From positions 1 through 16,656 of the forward strand of contig DASSVP010000040.1 of assembly GCA_035705985.1 (NCBI GenBank): a stretch of DNA of 16,656 nucleotides, written 5' to 3'. The notes beneath the pieces are model-generated. The model ran no database searches, was not told the DNA's origin, and was given only the letters and a program-made list of their open reading frames with translations. This DNA comes from JACVRW01 sp035705985. Lineage in GTDB: Bacteria; Actinomycetota; Thermoleophilia; Solirubrobacterales; Thermoleophilaceae. Shown piece by piece: positions 1 through 8,563 of the stretch (position 1 is its first letter; each line of letters starts with the position of its first letter). The position numbers and the translations under genes are program-made.

Positions 1-7
1 GAGCCCG

Positions 8-2578
8 GTGCTGCGCTCTTTCAACTCGCTGGCGCTGCGTCAGCTGCGGACGCGCCCGCTGCGGTCGGTGCTGACCGCCTTCGGCGTGGTGCTCGGCGTG
101 GGGATGGTGTTCGGCGTGCTCCTCCTGGTGGGGACGATCCGGGCGACATTCGACGAGGTCATCGACAGCGCCTGGGGCGAGACCGACCTGATCGTCATGG
201 GCGAGGGCAGCGGCACGATGGCCGAGAGCACGCTCGACCGGGTCAAGGAGGTCGAAGGCGTCCGCCAGGCAGCCGGGATGGTGGGCGGCATGTTCACGCG
301 CCTCGCCGCCGACGGCGCTCCGATCGAGGGCACGCAGGGCCAGATGCTCATCGCCGGATACGAGACGAAGGGCTACCAGCCCTATGACTTCCGGCTCGTC
401 GAGGGGCGCAAGATGGCCGCCGGGCGCGAGATCATGGTCGAGCAGAACTGGGCGCGCGATCACGGCTACGCGGTCGGCGAGCTGGTGCGCGTCGCGGGGC
501 CGACGGGGCAGACACAGCTTCCGATCATCGGCATCTTCAAGCTCACGAGCAGCCTGAACGTCGGCGGGCTCGGCTACGCGGCCATGCCTCTCCCAGCGGC
601 GCGTCGCGTGTTCGATCAGCCGCACGGCTGGATGCAGATCTCGATTGCGGCGATGGACCGCGGCGACGTGGGGCCGCTCAAGCAGCGCGTCGAGCACGCC
701 GTCGGCACCGGCGCAAACGTCCAGACCCCGGGCGAGTTCTCGGATCAGGTGAGCGAGCAACTCGCCGGCCTGAACATGGTTCTCTACTTCTTTTCCGGGG
801 TCGCGCTCTTCGTCGGGGGCTTCCTGATCCTGAACAGCTTCAACATGACCGTGCTCCAGCGCATGCGGGAGCTCGGCATGCTCCGCACGCTGGGTGCGTC
901 CCGGCTCATGGCGACCGGCTCTGTGCTGACGGAAGCGCTGGCGATCGGTGTCGTGGGCACGGTGCTCGGCCTCGGTTTGGGGTTCGGACTGGCGTCCGGG
1001 CTGATCTCGCTGATGCGCGGGATGGACGTGCCGGTCGGGACGCTCGAGGTGAGCGCCGGTGCGGCCATCACCGCCGCGGTCATCGGGATCGTCGTAACGC
1101 TGCTGGGCGCGTTCTGGCCCGCTCACAGAGCCGGCCGGGTCTCGCCGATTCGCGCCGTCGTCGGCAGCGGTCAGACGCGCGGAAAGGCCTCCACACGCCG
1201 GCTCGCGCTCGCCCTGGCGCTGTTCGTGCCGGGACTCTGGTTCGGCGGCTCGTTCTGGTTCGGCGGCGCGAGCGAGACCGGCGGCCTCGCGGCATACGGC
1301 GGGATCGTGATGACGATGGCGATGTTCGCCGGCATGGCGCTCGCCGCTCCGTTCATCATCCTGCCGGTCATCCGCTGGCTTGCGGTCCCGATCCGGCGGG
1401 TCCTCCCCACCGGCGGCCGGCTCGCGGCCGACTCGCTTCTCTCGAATCCGCTCAGGACGGCCGCGACGGCCGTGGCGTTGACGATCGGCCTGTCGGTCGT
1501 CGTCGTGAACAGCTCCATGTCGGCGAGCTTCGTAGGCACCATCGAGGATCAGGTCGATCGAGCCTTCGCGCGCGACTTCACGGTCCAGGCTCAGGGCTTC
1601 ACGATCGAGCAGGGCGGCGGCCCGGGCGTCCCGCGATCCGCGCAGACGGCGATCGAAGCGATGCCTGAAGCCGGGACCGTCGCCCCGGTTCGCGCGATGC
1701 CGCTGGAGCTCCCGGGCGTGAAGAGCGGCTCGGAGCAGGGCGTCGCGGTCGGGGTCGACCCGGCGCGGCAGCCGGACGTGGACGGCACGGAGTTCCAGGG
1801 CGTCAGCCGGTCAGCGGCCTATGCGGGCATCGAGCAGGGTGGGGTCCTCGTGGGGCGCGGTTACGCGAGGAAGGCGGACCTCGAACGCGGCGACACGCTC
1901 GAGCTGGTCGGCCCCGGCGGACGCCATGGGGCGAAGGTCGTCGGCGTCATCGACGCCATCGGCGCGATGGGCGGGATGGAGATGCGGCTCTCGCTCGAGA
2001 CCATGCGGCGCGTCTACGGCGACTACCAGCCCGCCGAGCTCGCCGTGGAGGCCCGGAGCGCGGACGTGCGGCCGGCGCTCGAGTCGAGGATCGCCGCCCT
2101 CCTCGACCGCACGTACCCGAACCTGGAGATGCAGTCCGCCGCTGACGCGAAGGATGAGGTCACCGGCGAGATCGATCGTACCTTCAACATGTTCAACGCG
2201 ATCGTCATCATCGCGATCATCGTCAGCCTCCTGGGCGTCATCAACACGCTCGCCATGTCCGTGATCGAGCGCACCCGTGAGATCGGCGTCCTGCGCGCGC
2301 TCGGCGCGTCGCGCCTGCAGGTCGGGTCGACGATGCTCGACGAGAGCCTGATGATCACGATCGCCGGCGCGGCGATCGGAGTGGCCGTCGGCACGCTGAT
2401 CGGCTTCACGTGGCTGCGTGGCGTCGATGACGTCATGCCGGGGATGAGCTTCCACTTCCCGGGCGCAATCGCGGTCGCGGTCGCGCTGGCCGCCGTCGTC
2501 CTCGGCGTCCTTGCCGCGATCCTCCCGGCGCGGCGTGCCGCCCGGCTCAAGGTCATCGACGCATTGACGTACGAATAG
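8..2578 (+). CDS. ABC transporter permease, duplicated FtsX/MacB type
   Basis: Membrane permease of an ABC exporter of the FtsX/LolC/MacB superfamily, which moves lipoproteins, peptides or lipids out of or across the envelope instead of importing solutes. The 856 residues form two similar halves. Each half has an N-terminal membrane helix (about 20-43 and 483-505), an extracytoplasmic MacB-like domain, and a C-terminal FtsX domain with three helices (about 255-385 and 728-856). The hallmark after the first FtsX helix appears in both halves: GMLRTLGASR at 290-299 and GVLRALGASR near 760. The protein ends in the typical PARRAARLKVIDAL tail. The start is GTG at base 8; the frame stays open to the window edge, but the N-terminus already matches the family, so it is probably complete. 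Its ATPase may be the gene at 3201 or another one upstream of the window. The substrate cannot be read from the sequence. Confidence 0.9.
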   Translation: MLRSFNSLALRQLRTRPLRSVLTAFGVVLGVGMVFGVLLLVGTIRATFDEVIDSAWGETDLIVMGEGSGTMAESTLDRVKEVEGVRQAAGMVGGMFTRLAADGAPIEGTQGQMLIAGYETKGYQPYDFRLVEGRKMAAGREIMVEQNWARDHGYAVGELVRVAGPTGQTQLPIIGIFKLTSSLNVGGLGYAAMPLPAARRVFDQPHGWMQISIAAMDRGDVGPLKQRVEHAVGTGANVQTPGEFSDQVSEQLAGLNMVLYFFSGVALFVGGFLILNSFNMTVLQRMRELGMLRTLGASRLMATGSVLTEALAIGVVGTVLGLGLGFGLASGLISLMRGMDVPVGTLEVSAGAAITAAVIGIVVTLLGAFWPAHRAGRVSPIRAVVGSGQTRGKASTRRLALALALFVPGLWFGGSFWFGGASETGGLAAYGGIVMTMAMFAGMALAAPFIILPVIRWLAVPIRRVLPTGGRLAADSLLSNPLRTAATAVALTIGLSVVVVNSSMSASFVGTIEDQVDRAFARDFTVQAQGFTIEQGGGPGVPRSAQTAIEAMPEAGTVAPVRAMPLELPGVKSGSEQGVAVGVDPARQPDVDGTEFQGVSRSAAYAGIEQGGVLVGRGYARKADLERGDTLELVGPGGRHGAKVVGVIDAIGAMGGMEMRLSLETMRRVYGDYQPAELAVEARSADVRPALESRIAALLDRTYPNLEMQSAADAKDEVTGEIDRTFNMFNAIVIIAIIVSLLGVINTLAMSVIERTREIGVLRALGASRLQVGSTMLDESLMITIAGAAIGVAVGTLIGFTWLRGVDDVMPGMSFHFPGAIAVAVALAAVVLGVLAAILPARRAARLKVIDALTYE

Positions 2579-2592
2579 TTGAGGTCTGGGCG

Positions 2593-3213
2593 ATGAGAAC
2601 CCGCCTCTCGACGCTCGCGCTTGCTCTCGCGGTGCTCGCCCTGCTCGCCGTTACGGCGACCGCGGCGGCGCAGGACCCATCGTGGGAGGTGATCAGGCCC
2701 AACGTCACCTGGGACAACCACTGGCGGGTGGAGCCGGCCCCCCGGCCGCTGTGGTCCGTGCTCGACGACCCGATCTATCGCGACGACCGGCCGGCCCTGA
2801 CCGGAGACAGGGCAATCGCCACCCATCCGAGGGAGCGCTTCGCGGTCGGCTTCTCGGACGTCGCCCCGACGGTCGGGTGCTTCGGCGGGGGTCAGGCCTG
2901 GCTCTTCATCGGGATCAGGAAGAGGACCCGAGTCGACATCGCCATCCGAACACGACGCGAGGGGCGCGTGACGATCGTGTCGTCTCGGAGGAGTGTGACG
3001 CCGCCCGTCACCATCGCACCCGAGGATCCGCCGGTAGGGCGCGACGGCTTCCGCGGCTGGCTGCCCGTCGCCCTCCCGCCGCTGACGTCCGCGGAGGCGA
3101 ACCGCCTCTCGCTCGCGGTTCGCATCTCGCCCAAGTCACCGGACGCTTCCCTCAGCCGCGTCTACGCAGCGTTTGTTGAGCTGGAGCCAGGCACGAGCCC
3201 ATGCACGGCGTGA
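2593..3213 (+). CDS. Secreted protein of unknown function in an ABC exporter operon
   Basis: I do not recognise this 206-residue protein. It has a clear Sec-type signal peptide: charged MRTR, a hydrophobic Leu/Ala stretch at 6-20, and an Ala-rich cleavage region ending near residue 26 (TATAAA before QDPSW). There is no lipobox Cys and no second membrane helix, so it should be exported as a soluble protein. The mature part is Trp- and Arg-rich, with only two cysteines (C96 and C204) that could form one disulfide. It looks like a small beta-rich domain. The start is supported by GAGG at 2581-2584, 8 bases before the ATG. It begins 14 bases after the first permease stops, and its end overlaps the ATPase start by 13 bases, so it is very probably co-translated with the exporter. 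It could be an extracytoplasmic accessory factor or a substrate of the exporter; neither can be decided from sequence alone. Confidence 0.8.
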   Translation: MRTRLSTLALALAVLALLAVTATAAAQDPSWEVIRPNVTWDNHWRVEPAPRPLWSVLDDPIYRDDRPALTGDRAIATHPRERFAVGFSDVAPTVGCFGGGQAWLFIGIRKRTRVDIAIRTRREGRVTIVSSRRSVTPPVTIAPEDPPVGRDGFRGWLPVALPPLTSAEANRLSLAVRISPKSPDASLSRVYAAFVELEPGTSPCTA

Positions 3214-3953
3214 CGAAGGAGGCGACCGACCGGCGAACGGTGGGGGCGATCGAGCTGGCCGGGGTCGCGCGTCGCTACGAGGTCGGCAACGCAACCGTCA
3301 CGGCGCTTGAGGCCGTCGACCTGGAGATCAAGCCCGGAGAGTTCATCGTTGTTCTCGGCCCCTCCGGGAGCGGCAAGACCACGCTGCTGAACATGATCGG
3401 GGCGCTCGACTCGCCGACCGAGGGGCGCATCCGTATAGCGGGGCGAGACATCACGAACGCGTCACGGAAGGAGCTGTTTGAGTTTCGGCGGCACACCGTC
3501 AGCTTCATCTTCCAGACGTTCAATCTGTTTCCGGCGCTGAGCGCGCTCGAGAACGTGGAGTTCGGCGCCGACGTGGCGGGGAGGGACCGGCCGCGGCGCG
3601 CGGCGGCCGAGATGCTGGAGCGCGTAGGTCTGGGGCACCGGCTGGAGCACTTCCCTCATGAGCTGTCCGGCGGCGAGCAACAGCGGGTGGCAATCGCCCG
3701 CGGGCTCGCGACCGGCAACCCGATTCTGCTCGCCGACGAACCGACCGGAGAGCTCGATTTCCACACAGGCGTGCAGATCCTCGAGTTGCTGCACGAGCAG
3801 ACACATGTGGCCGGGACCACCGTGCTCGTGGTGACTCATAACCGTGAGATCGCCCGGGTGGCGCATCGCGTGATCGAGCTGTCGAGCGGCCGCCTGGTCG
3901 CCGACCACGAGCCGCCAGGCGGGCCCGCCGAGATAGCCGAGCTGCAGTGGTGA
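3201..3953 (+). CDS. ABC transporter ATP-binding protein, LolD/MacB class
   Basis: Cytoplasmic ATPase that powers FtsX-type permeases. All nucleotide-binding motifs are intact in 250 residues: Walker A GPSGSGKT (53-60), Q-loop Q105 in FIFQTFNLFP, signature LSGGEQ (155-160), Walker B ILLADE (175-180) followed by PTGELD, and H-loop H213. The phrases FIFQTFNLFPALSALENVE and ADEPTGELD are characteristic of the LolD/MacB/FtsE branch. The ATG at 3201 lies inside the end of the secreted-protein gene. A GTG at 3210 would instead give a 4-base GTGA overlap with its stop and is a real alternative. The partner permease is most likely the gene starting 4 bases downstream. It may also serve the permease at 8-2578, since no other ATPase is in the window. 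Confidence 0.95.
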   Translation: MHGVTKEATDRRTVGAIELAGVARRYEVGNATVTALEAVDLEIKPGEFIVVLGPSGSGKTTLLNMIGALDSPTEGRIRIAGRDITNASRKELFEFRRHTVSFIFQTFNLFPALSALENVEFGADVAGRDRPRRAAAEMLERVGLGHRLEHFPHELSGGEQQRVAIARGLATGNPILLADEPTGELDFHTGVQILELLHEQTHVAGTTVLVVTHNREIARVAHRVIELSSGRLVADHEPPGGPAEIAELQW

Positions 3954-3957
3954 CGGT

Positions 3958-6405
3958 GTGAGCGGGGCGCGCCTGTGGCTCCGCTGGTCGCTGCGAGACC
4001 TTCGCGGCCGCTGGCTGCTCGTCGTCGCGATCGCGCTGGTGGTCGCGATCGGGACGGGGATGTTCGCCGGGCTCGGCAGCCTCGAGAACTGGCGCAAGCG
4101 CTCGAACGACGCGAGCTTCGCGCTGCTCAACGCGCATGACCTGAAGGTGAGCCTGGCGGAGGGGAGCTACGCAGACGCTGGTGAGCTGCGAGCCGCGCTG
4201 GATGCCCTCCCTCCCGGCATGGAAGTCACGGGCTCTGAGGAGCGGCTGACAGTGCCGACCCAGGTCGATGCATCGCAGCCCGGTAAGCCGGTGCTCGTGC
4301 CGGGTGCGCTCGTCGGGGTCGATCTGGAGTCGCCGGGCGCATCGATCGACAGCGTCACGGTCGAGCGCGGCCGTACGCTCGGCGCCGGTGACGCCGCGTC
4401 AGCGGTCGCCGTGCTCGAGTCGGGATTCGCGGAGCAGGCAGGTCTCCCCGTCTCAGGCAGTATCCGCATCGCCAGCGGGCGCAGGCTGCGCACGATCGGG
4501 CATGGCACGTCGCCCGAGTATTTCCTGGTGACCCGACCGGCGGGAGGCGACTTCGGCGGCGCCGAGACCCGCTACGCCGTCGTGTTCGTTCCGCTGCAGG
4601 TCGCCCAGGCCGCTTCGGGGCGAGCGAACGCCGTGAACGAGCTGCTCCTGACGTTGCCGGACGGAACCGACGCAGAGGGCGCCGTCGATCCGGTGCAGCG
4701 CGCTGTCGATGCGCGCGTCCCCGAGCTCGGCGCGACGGTCGAAACGCTCGCGGACGAGCCGGCGCACCGCGTGCTGTACAAGGATGCGGAGGGCGACCAG
4801 CGTGTCTACGGGATCTTCTCCTGGCTGATCCTCGGGGGCGCCGCGCTGGCATGCTTCAACCTCGCGAGCCGCGTCGTCGAAGCGCAGCGACGCGAGATCG
4901 GGATTGGGATGGCCCTCGGCGTGGCCCCGCGCGAGCTGGCCGTGCGCCCGCTGCTGCTCGGGGCGCAGATCGCGCTGCTGGGTGCCTTGCTCGGCCTCGC
5001 GCTCGCAGCTCTGGTTCGCGCGCCGCTTCGAGCCGCGCTGGAGGATCTGCTTCCGCTGCCGGTGGTTGTCACACCCTTGGAGCCCGCGGTGTTCCTGCGG
5101 GGCGCTCTCGTCGGCCTTCTCCTGCCACTGGCTGCCACAGCGATCCCGGTGTGGCGTGCGGTTCGGGTCGAGCCGATCGACGCCATCCGGATCGGGTTCC
5201 GGTCCGCCAAGGGAGGTGGGCTCGCGCCTCTCCTGAGACGACTACGGCTGCCCGGCGGCAGCCTCGCGCAGATGCCCGCGCGAAACGTGCTGCGTGCCGC
5301 CAGACGTACGTCGATGACCGTACTCGGCATCGCGGCCGTCATTGCCGTGCTCGTGTCGATGCTGGGGCTGATCGATTCCTTCCTCGGCACCGTCGACCGC
5401 AGCAGGGCAGAGCTCGCCGGAGCCACCCCCTCGCGGATCGAGGTCGCGCTGGACACCTTCCGCGCGCGGGACTCGGAAGAGGTGCGGCGGCTGGGCGCCA
5501 ATCCGGCGGTTGCGGCCGCGGAGCCCCGCATCGCGGTACCGGCACAGGTCCGGACCACTGGATCGCCCTTCGCCATCTCCCTGCAGGTCGTGGACCTTGG
5601 AAGCGCCATGTGGACGCCCACGGTCAGCGAGGGCCGGCGTGAGGGAGGCGGCATCCTGCTCGCGGACAAGGCCGCGCGCGACCTCGGGGTCGAGCCAGGC
5701 GACTTCGTCAGGGTCCGCCACCCGCGGCGCGTCGACGCGACCAGCTTCGAAACGCTCGAGAGCCGCGTTCGCGTGGCAGGCGTCCACCCGGATCCCTTCC
5801 GTACGACCGCGTACATGAATGCCGGCGCGGCTCGGTTGCTGGGGCTCGAGGGCCTCGCGAACCGGGTCCACGTGATGCCCGCGCCGGGGAGGTCGCTGGA
5901 GGACGTTCAGCGCGCGTTGTTCGGAGCTCCGGGCGTCTCGTCGGTCGAGGCGGTCACCGCCAACGCGCAGCTCTTGGACGAGCGGATGGACGACTTCCTC
6001 GGAGTGCTGCGTGTAATCGAGCTGTTCGTCCTCCTGCTCGCGCTGCTGATCGCGTTCAACTCGTCGAGCATCACCTTCGATGAGCGGGCGCGCGAGCACG
6101 CGACGATGTTCGCCTTCGGAGTGCCCGTCCGCGCGGCCATCGGGCTTGCCGTCGCCGAGGGCCTGTTGATGGGGATCGCCGCCACCGCGCTCGGCATAAC
6201 AGCGGGACTCGTGCTGACCGGGTGGGTGGTCGGCGGGGTGGTGCCGGACACCTTCCCTGAGATCGGAGTGATCGTGTCGATCGGCTCGGGCTCGCTGGTG
6301 GCAGCGATCCTGGTTGGCACGGCGGCGGTGGCGCTCGCCCCGCTGTTCAACACACGGCGGGTACGACGGATGGACGTGCCCTCGACTCTGCGCGTCGTCG
6401 AATAG
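3958..6405 (+). CDS. ABC transporter permease, second duplicated FtsX type
   Basis: Second large exporter permease, 815 residues, with the same duplicated plan as the first: N-terminal helix at about 18-40, an extracytoplasmic domain, FtsX domain 1 at about 283-410, a second entry helix at about 450-475, another extracytoplasmic domain, and FtsX domain 2 at about 680-815. It has diverged strongly. Its hallmark is MALGVAPREL in the first half and MFAFGVPVRAA in the second, not the ALGASR seen in the gene at 8-2578, so the two are not a recent duplication. It starts with GTG at 3958, 4 bases after the ATPase stop, with no good ribosome-binding site, which suggests translational coupling. It probably forms the membrane part of the complex with the ATPase, alone or with the first permease. 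The substrate is unknown. Confidence 0.88.
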   Translation: MSGARLWLRWSLRDLRGRWLLVVAIALVVAIGTGMFAGLGSLENWRKRSNDASFALLNAHDLKVSLAEGSYADAGELRAALDALPPGMEVTGSEERLTVPTQVDASQPGKPVLVPGALVGVDLESPGASIDSVTVERGRTLGAGDAASAVAVLESGFAEQAGLPVSGSIRIASGRRLRTIGHGTSPEYFLVTRPAGGDFGGAETRYAVVFVPLQVAQAASGRANAVNELLLTLPDGTDAEGAVDPVQRAVDARVPELGATVETLADEPAHRVLYKDAEGDQRVYGIFSWLILGGAALACFNLASRVVEAQRREIGIGMALGVAPRELAVRPLLLGAQIALLGALLGLALAALVRAPLRAALEDLLPLPVVVTPLEPAVFLRGALVGLLLPLAATAIPVWRAVRVEPIDAIRIGFRSAKGGGLAPLLRRLRLPGGSLAQMPARNVLRAARRTSMTVLGIAAVIAVLVSMLGLIDSFLGTVDRSRAELAGATPSRIEVALDTFRARDSEEVRRLGANPAVAAAEPRIAVPAQVRTTGSPFAISLQVVDLGSAMWTPTVSEGRREGGGILLADKAARDLGVEPGDFVRVRHPRRVDATSFETLESRVRVAGVHPDPFRTTAYMNAGAARLLGLEGLANRVHVMPAPGRSLEDVQRALFGAPGVSSVEAVTANAQLLDERMDDFLGVLRVIELFVLLLALLIAFNSSSITFDERAREHATMFAFGVPVRAAIGLAVAEGLLMGIAATALGITAGLVLTGWVVGGVVPDTFPEIGVIVSIGSGSLVAAILVGTAAVALAPLFNTRRVRRMDVPSTLRVVE

Positions 6406-6479
6406 TCCAGTAGTTCGCCGCATGCGTACTTCGGTCTATCTCCGATGACCCGGCCGTCGCGCGGCGCAACGCTGTGGCA

Positions 6480-6995
6480 ATGAGAGTGCTCGTCGCCCAT
6501 GCCTCGAAGCGTGGATCCACTGCGGAGATCGCCGAGGCCATCGCCGACACGCTGCGTGAGTCGGATCTGAGCGTCGACTGCACTGACGCCGGCGACGTGG
6601 GAAGTCTCGATGCCTACGACGCTGTCGTGCTGGGCAGCGCCGTGTACATGAAGCGCTGGCGCGGCGACGCGAAGCACTTCCTGCGAAAGCACGGCGAGGA
6701 GCTCGCACAGCGGCCGTTCTGGGTCTTCAGCTCCGGGCCCGTCGGCGCGCCGGGCGACGATCAGACGCCGGCGGACTGGATCGAGCCGCCGAAGCTCGTC
6801 GACCAGGTGGAGCGGCTTGGTGCCCGCGACCACGTGGTCTTCGGCGGACGTATGCCAACCGCATCCCGGCTGCCCGGGATGAGGACGTGGATCGAGAACA
6901 CGCCGCCCGAATTCCGGGACCTGCGCGACTGGGACGAGATCCGCGCCTGGGCCAGGCGCATCGCGGCCGAGCTCGGGGCTGCGGTGCCCGGATGA
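6480..6995 (+). CDS. Flavodoxin-domain protein (HemG/protoporphyrinogen oxidase-like fold)
   Basis: A 171-residue cytoplasmic protein with a flavodoxin fold. The N-terminal MRVLVAHASKRGST is the beta-strand plus FMN phosphate-binding loop (S-K-R-G-S-T at 9-14). It is followed by a helix and by AVVLGSAVYMKRW (about 48-60), the second flavin-contacting strand and loop. This pattern is closest to the flavodoxin group that contains menaquinone-dependent protoporphyrinogen oxidase HemG; many actinobacterial relatives have no proven substrate, so I do not call it hemG. ATG at 6480 is chosen because it begins exactly at the first strand; an in-frame GTG lies two codons earlier at 6474. No strong ribosome-binding site is visible. 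Its stop overlaps the next gene's start as ATGA, so the two are probably co-translated. It likely binds FMN and carries out a redox reaction of unknown partner. Confidence 0.85.
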   Translation: MRVLVAHASKRGSTAEIAEAIADTLRESDLSVDCTDAGDVGSLDAYDAVVLGSAVYMKRWRGDAKHFLRKHGEELAQRPFWVFSSGPVGAPGDDQTPADWIEPPKLVDQVERLGARDHVVFGGRMPTASRLPGMRTWIENTPPEFRDLRDWDEIRAWARRIAAELGAAVPG

Positions 6996-8437
6996 CGGCC
7001 GCCCGTCCGCGGGTCACTCGGCTTCAGGAGGTCGAGGTCGAGGCCCTCGATGCAGCACGCCTCGAGCCACTCATCGGGCCCGAGCGCATGGCGCAGTTCG
7101 AGCAGATCGCCGACGCGACGCAGCGGGCACTGGCCGGCCGCACCGTGCTGAACATCAACTCCACCGCGACGGGTGGCGGCGTCGCCGAGATGCTTCAGAC
7201 GCTCCTCGCCTACGTCCGGGGCGCCGGCATCGACGCCCGCTGGCTGGTCATCGAGGGGGACCCGGCGTTCTTCGCGATCACGAAACGCATCCACAATGGG
7301 CTCTACGGCTCGCCCGGCGACGGCGGCGAGCTCGGCGTGACGGAGCGGCGCCATTACGAGGAGGTCATCCGGCGGAACGCCGAGGAGATCCGCGCGCTCG
7401 CGCGGCCCGGCGACGTCGCGCTGATCCACGACCCGCAGCCGGCCGGCCTCTGTGCCGCGCTGGCCACCGCCGGGGTGCGAGTGGTGTGGCGGTCCCACGT
7501 CGGCGCCGACCAGCCGAACGAGTGGACAGCGCGTGCATGGGACTTCCTCCGGCCGTACCTCGAGGATGCGGAGGCGTACGTCATCTCGCGCGCCTCATTC
7601 GCGCCGCCGTGGGCGGGTGCGGGGCAGACGCACATCATCCAGCCGTCGATCGACCCCTTCTCCGCCAAGAACGAGCCGATGTCGCACCGGAACATCCGGC
7701 TCGCCCTCGGCTACAGCGGTCTCCTGGAGGGTGACGGCGTGCCGCCGGCAGTGCCCTTCCGCAGGCGGGACGGTTCACCCGGGAGAATCAATCGACACGC
7801 CGACGTCGTGCAGAACGGACCGCCCGCCCCAGCCGAGGCGCCGATGGTGATCCAGGCGTCCCGCTGGGACTCGATGAAGGACATGGCCGGAGTGATGGAG
7901 GGGTTCGCACACCACATCGATCACTCACTCGGCGCCCACCTGGTGCTCGCCGGCCCCGCCGTGACAGGCGTCGCGGACGACCCTGAGGCTGCAGCCGTCT
8001 ACGAGGATTGCGTAGTCCGCTGGCGGCAACTCCCCCATGCGGCTCGCGGACGCGTCCATCTGGCCTGCATGCCGATGGCCGATCCCGACGAGGCCGCCGC
8101 CATGGTGAATGCCCTCCAGCGGCATGCGACCGTGGTCGTACAGAAGAGCATCGCCGAAGGGTTCGGTCTCACGGTCGCGGAGGCGATGTGGAAGTCACGC
8201 CCCGTGGTCGGGAGCGCCGTCGGCGGCATCGCCGATCAGATCGTCCACGGCGAGCATGGGCTGCTCGTGGAGGACCCGACGGATCTCGCTGGGTTCGGCG
8301 CCGCGGTCGAAAGCCTTCTTCGCGACCCCGACGAGGCTCAGCGGCTCGGCCGGAACGCGCGCGAGCGGGCGCTGCGCGAGTACCTCGGCGACCGCCACCT
8401 CGAGCAGTACGGGCAACTGATCGCTCAGCTCGGCTGA
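6992..8437 (+). CDS. treT: Trehalose synthase-type glycosyltransferase (TreT-like, GT4)
   Basis: GT-B fold glycosyltransferase of 481 residues resembling TreT, which joins glucose from a nucleotide sugar (ADP- or UDP-glucose) to free glucose to make trehalose, a stress protectant and carbon store. Seen directly: the N-domain glycine loop INSTATGGGVAEML (55-68), LIHDPQPAGL (144-153), WRSHVGADQPN (166-176), PSIDPFSAKN (218-227), SRWDSMKDMAG at the start of the C-domain (290-300), and the nucleotide-sugar E-x7-E motif EGFGLTVAE (389-397). A segment of about 30 residues (about 250-283, Arg/Pro-rich) between the two domains appears longer than in archaeal TreT as I remember it. The ATG at 6992 overlaps the flavodoxin stop by 4 bases; the frame is open further upstream, but that part only shadows the flavodoxin gene. 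The family is secure; donor and acceptor are inferred. Confidence 0.85.
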   Translation: MTAARPRVTRLQEVEVEALDAARLEPLIGPERMAQFEQIADATQRALAGRTVLNINSTATGGGVAEMLQTLLAYVRGAGIDARWLVIEGDPAFFAITKRIHNGLYGSPGDGGELGVTERRHYEEVIRRNAEEIRALARPGDVALIHDPQPAGLCAALATAGVRVVWRSHVGADQPNEWTARAWDFLRPYLEDAEAYVISRASFAPPWAGAGQTHIIQPSIDPFSAKNEPMSHRNIRLALGYSGLLEGDGVPPAVPFRRRDGSPGRINRHADVVQNGPPAPAEAPMVIQASRWDSMKDMAGVMEGFAHHIDHSLGAHLVLAGPAVTGVADDPEAAAVYEDCVVRWRQLPHAARGRVHLACMPMADPDEAAAMVNALQRHATVVVQKSIAEGFGLTVAEAMWKSRPVVGSAVGGIADQIVHGEHGLLVEDPTDLAGFGAAVESLLRDPDEAQRLGRNARERALREYLGDRHLEQYGQLIAQLG

Positions 8438-8474
8438 CCGGCGGCCACCGTCGCCGCGAACCTCTTCGCCGGTC
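8436..8474. terminator. Possible bidirectional hairpin after treT
   Basis: GACCGGCG at 8436-8443 pairs perfectly with CGCCGGTC at 8467-8474, an 8-bp stem with a 23-base loop, starting on the treT stop codon. No T-run follows on either strand. It lies in the gap of 126 bases between the convergent treT and mgtE genes, where a terminator is expected. The rest of that gap shows nothing else I can name. In such GC-rich DNA a stem of this size could arise by chance. Confidence 0.3.
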
Positions 8475-8563
8475 GCCCCGATCGCAGCAGCGGCGGCCGG
8501 ACGAGCAGCGCATGGGCGCGCTCACCGCGACGCCAGCGGCGGCGGCTTGGCGGGCGGACGTAC

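Noticed and set aside
5242..6423. Long open frame of 393 codons on the - strand inside the second permease gene
   Set aside because: It lies wholly antisense to a well-supported gene, and its Arg/His/Asp-rich composition is typical of GC-rich shadow frames. No domain is recognisable.
6406..6479. Gap between the second permease and the flavodoxin gene as a terminator or promoter
   Set aside because: Only a 4-bp stem (TCGG/CCGA) and no convincing -10/-35 pair or ribosome-binding site are visible, so nothing is annotated.
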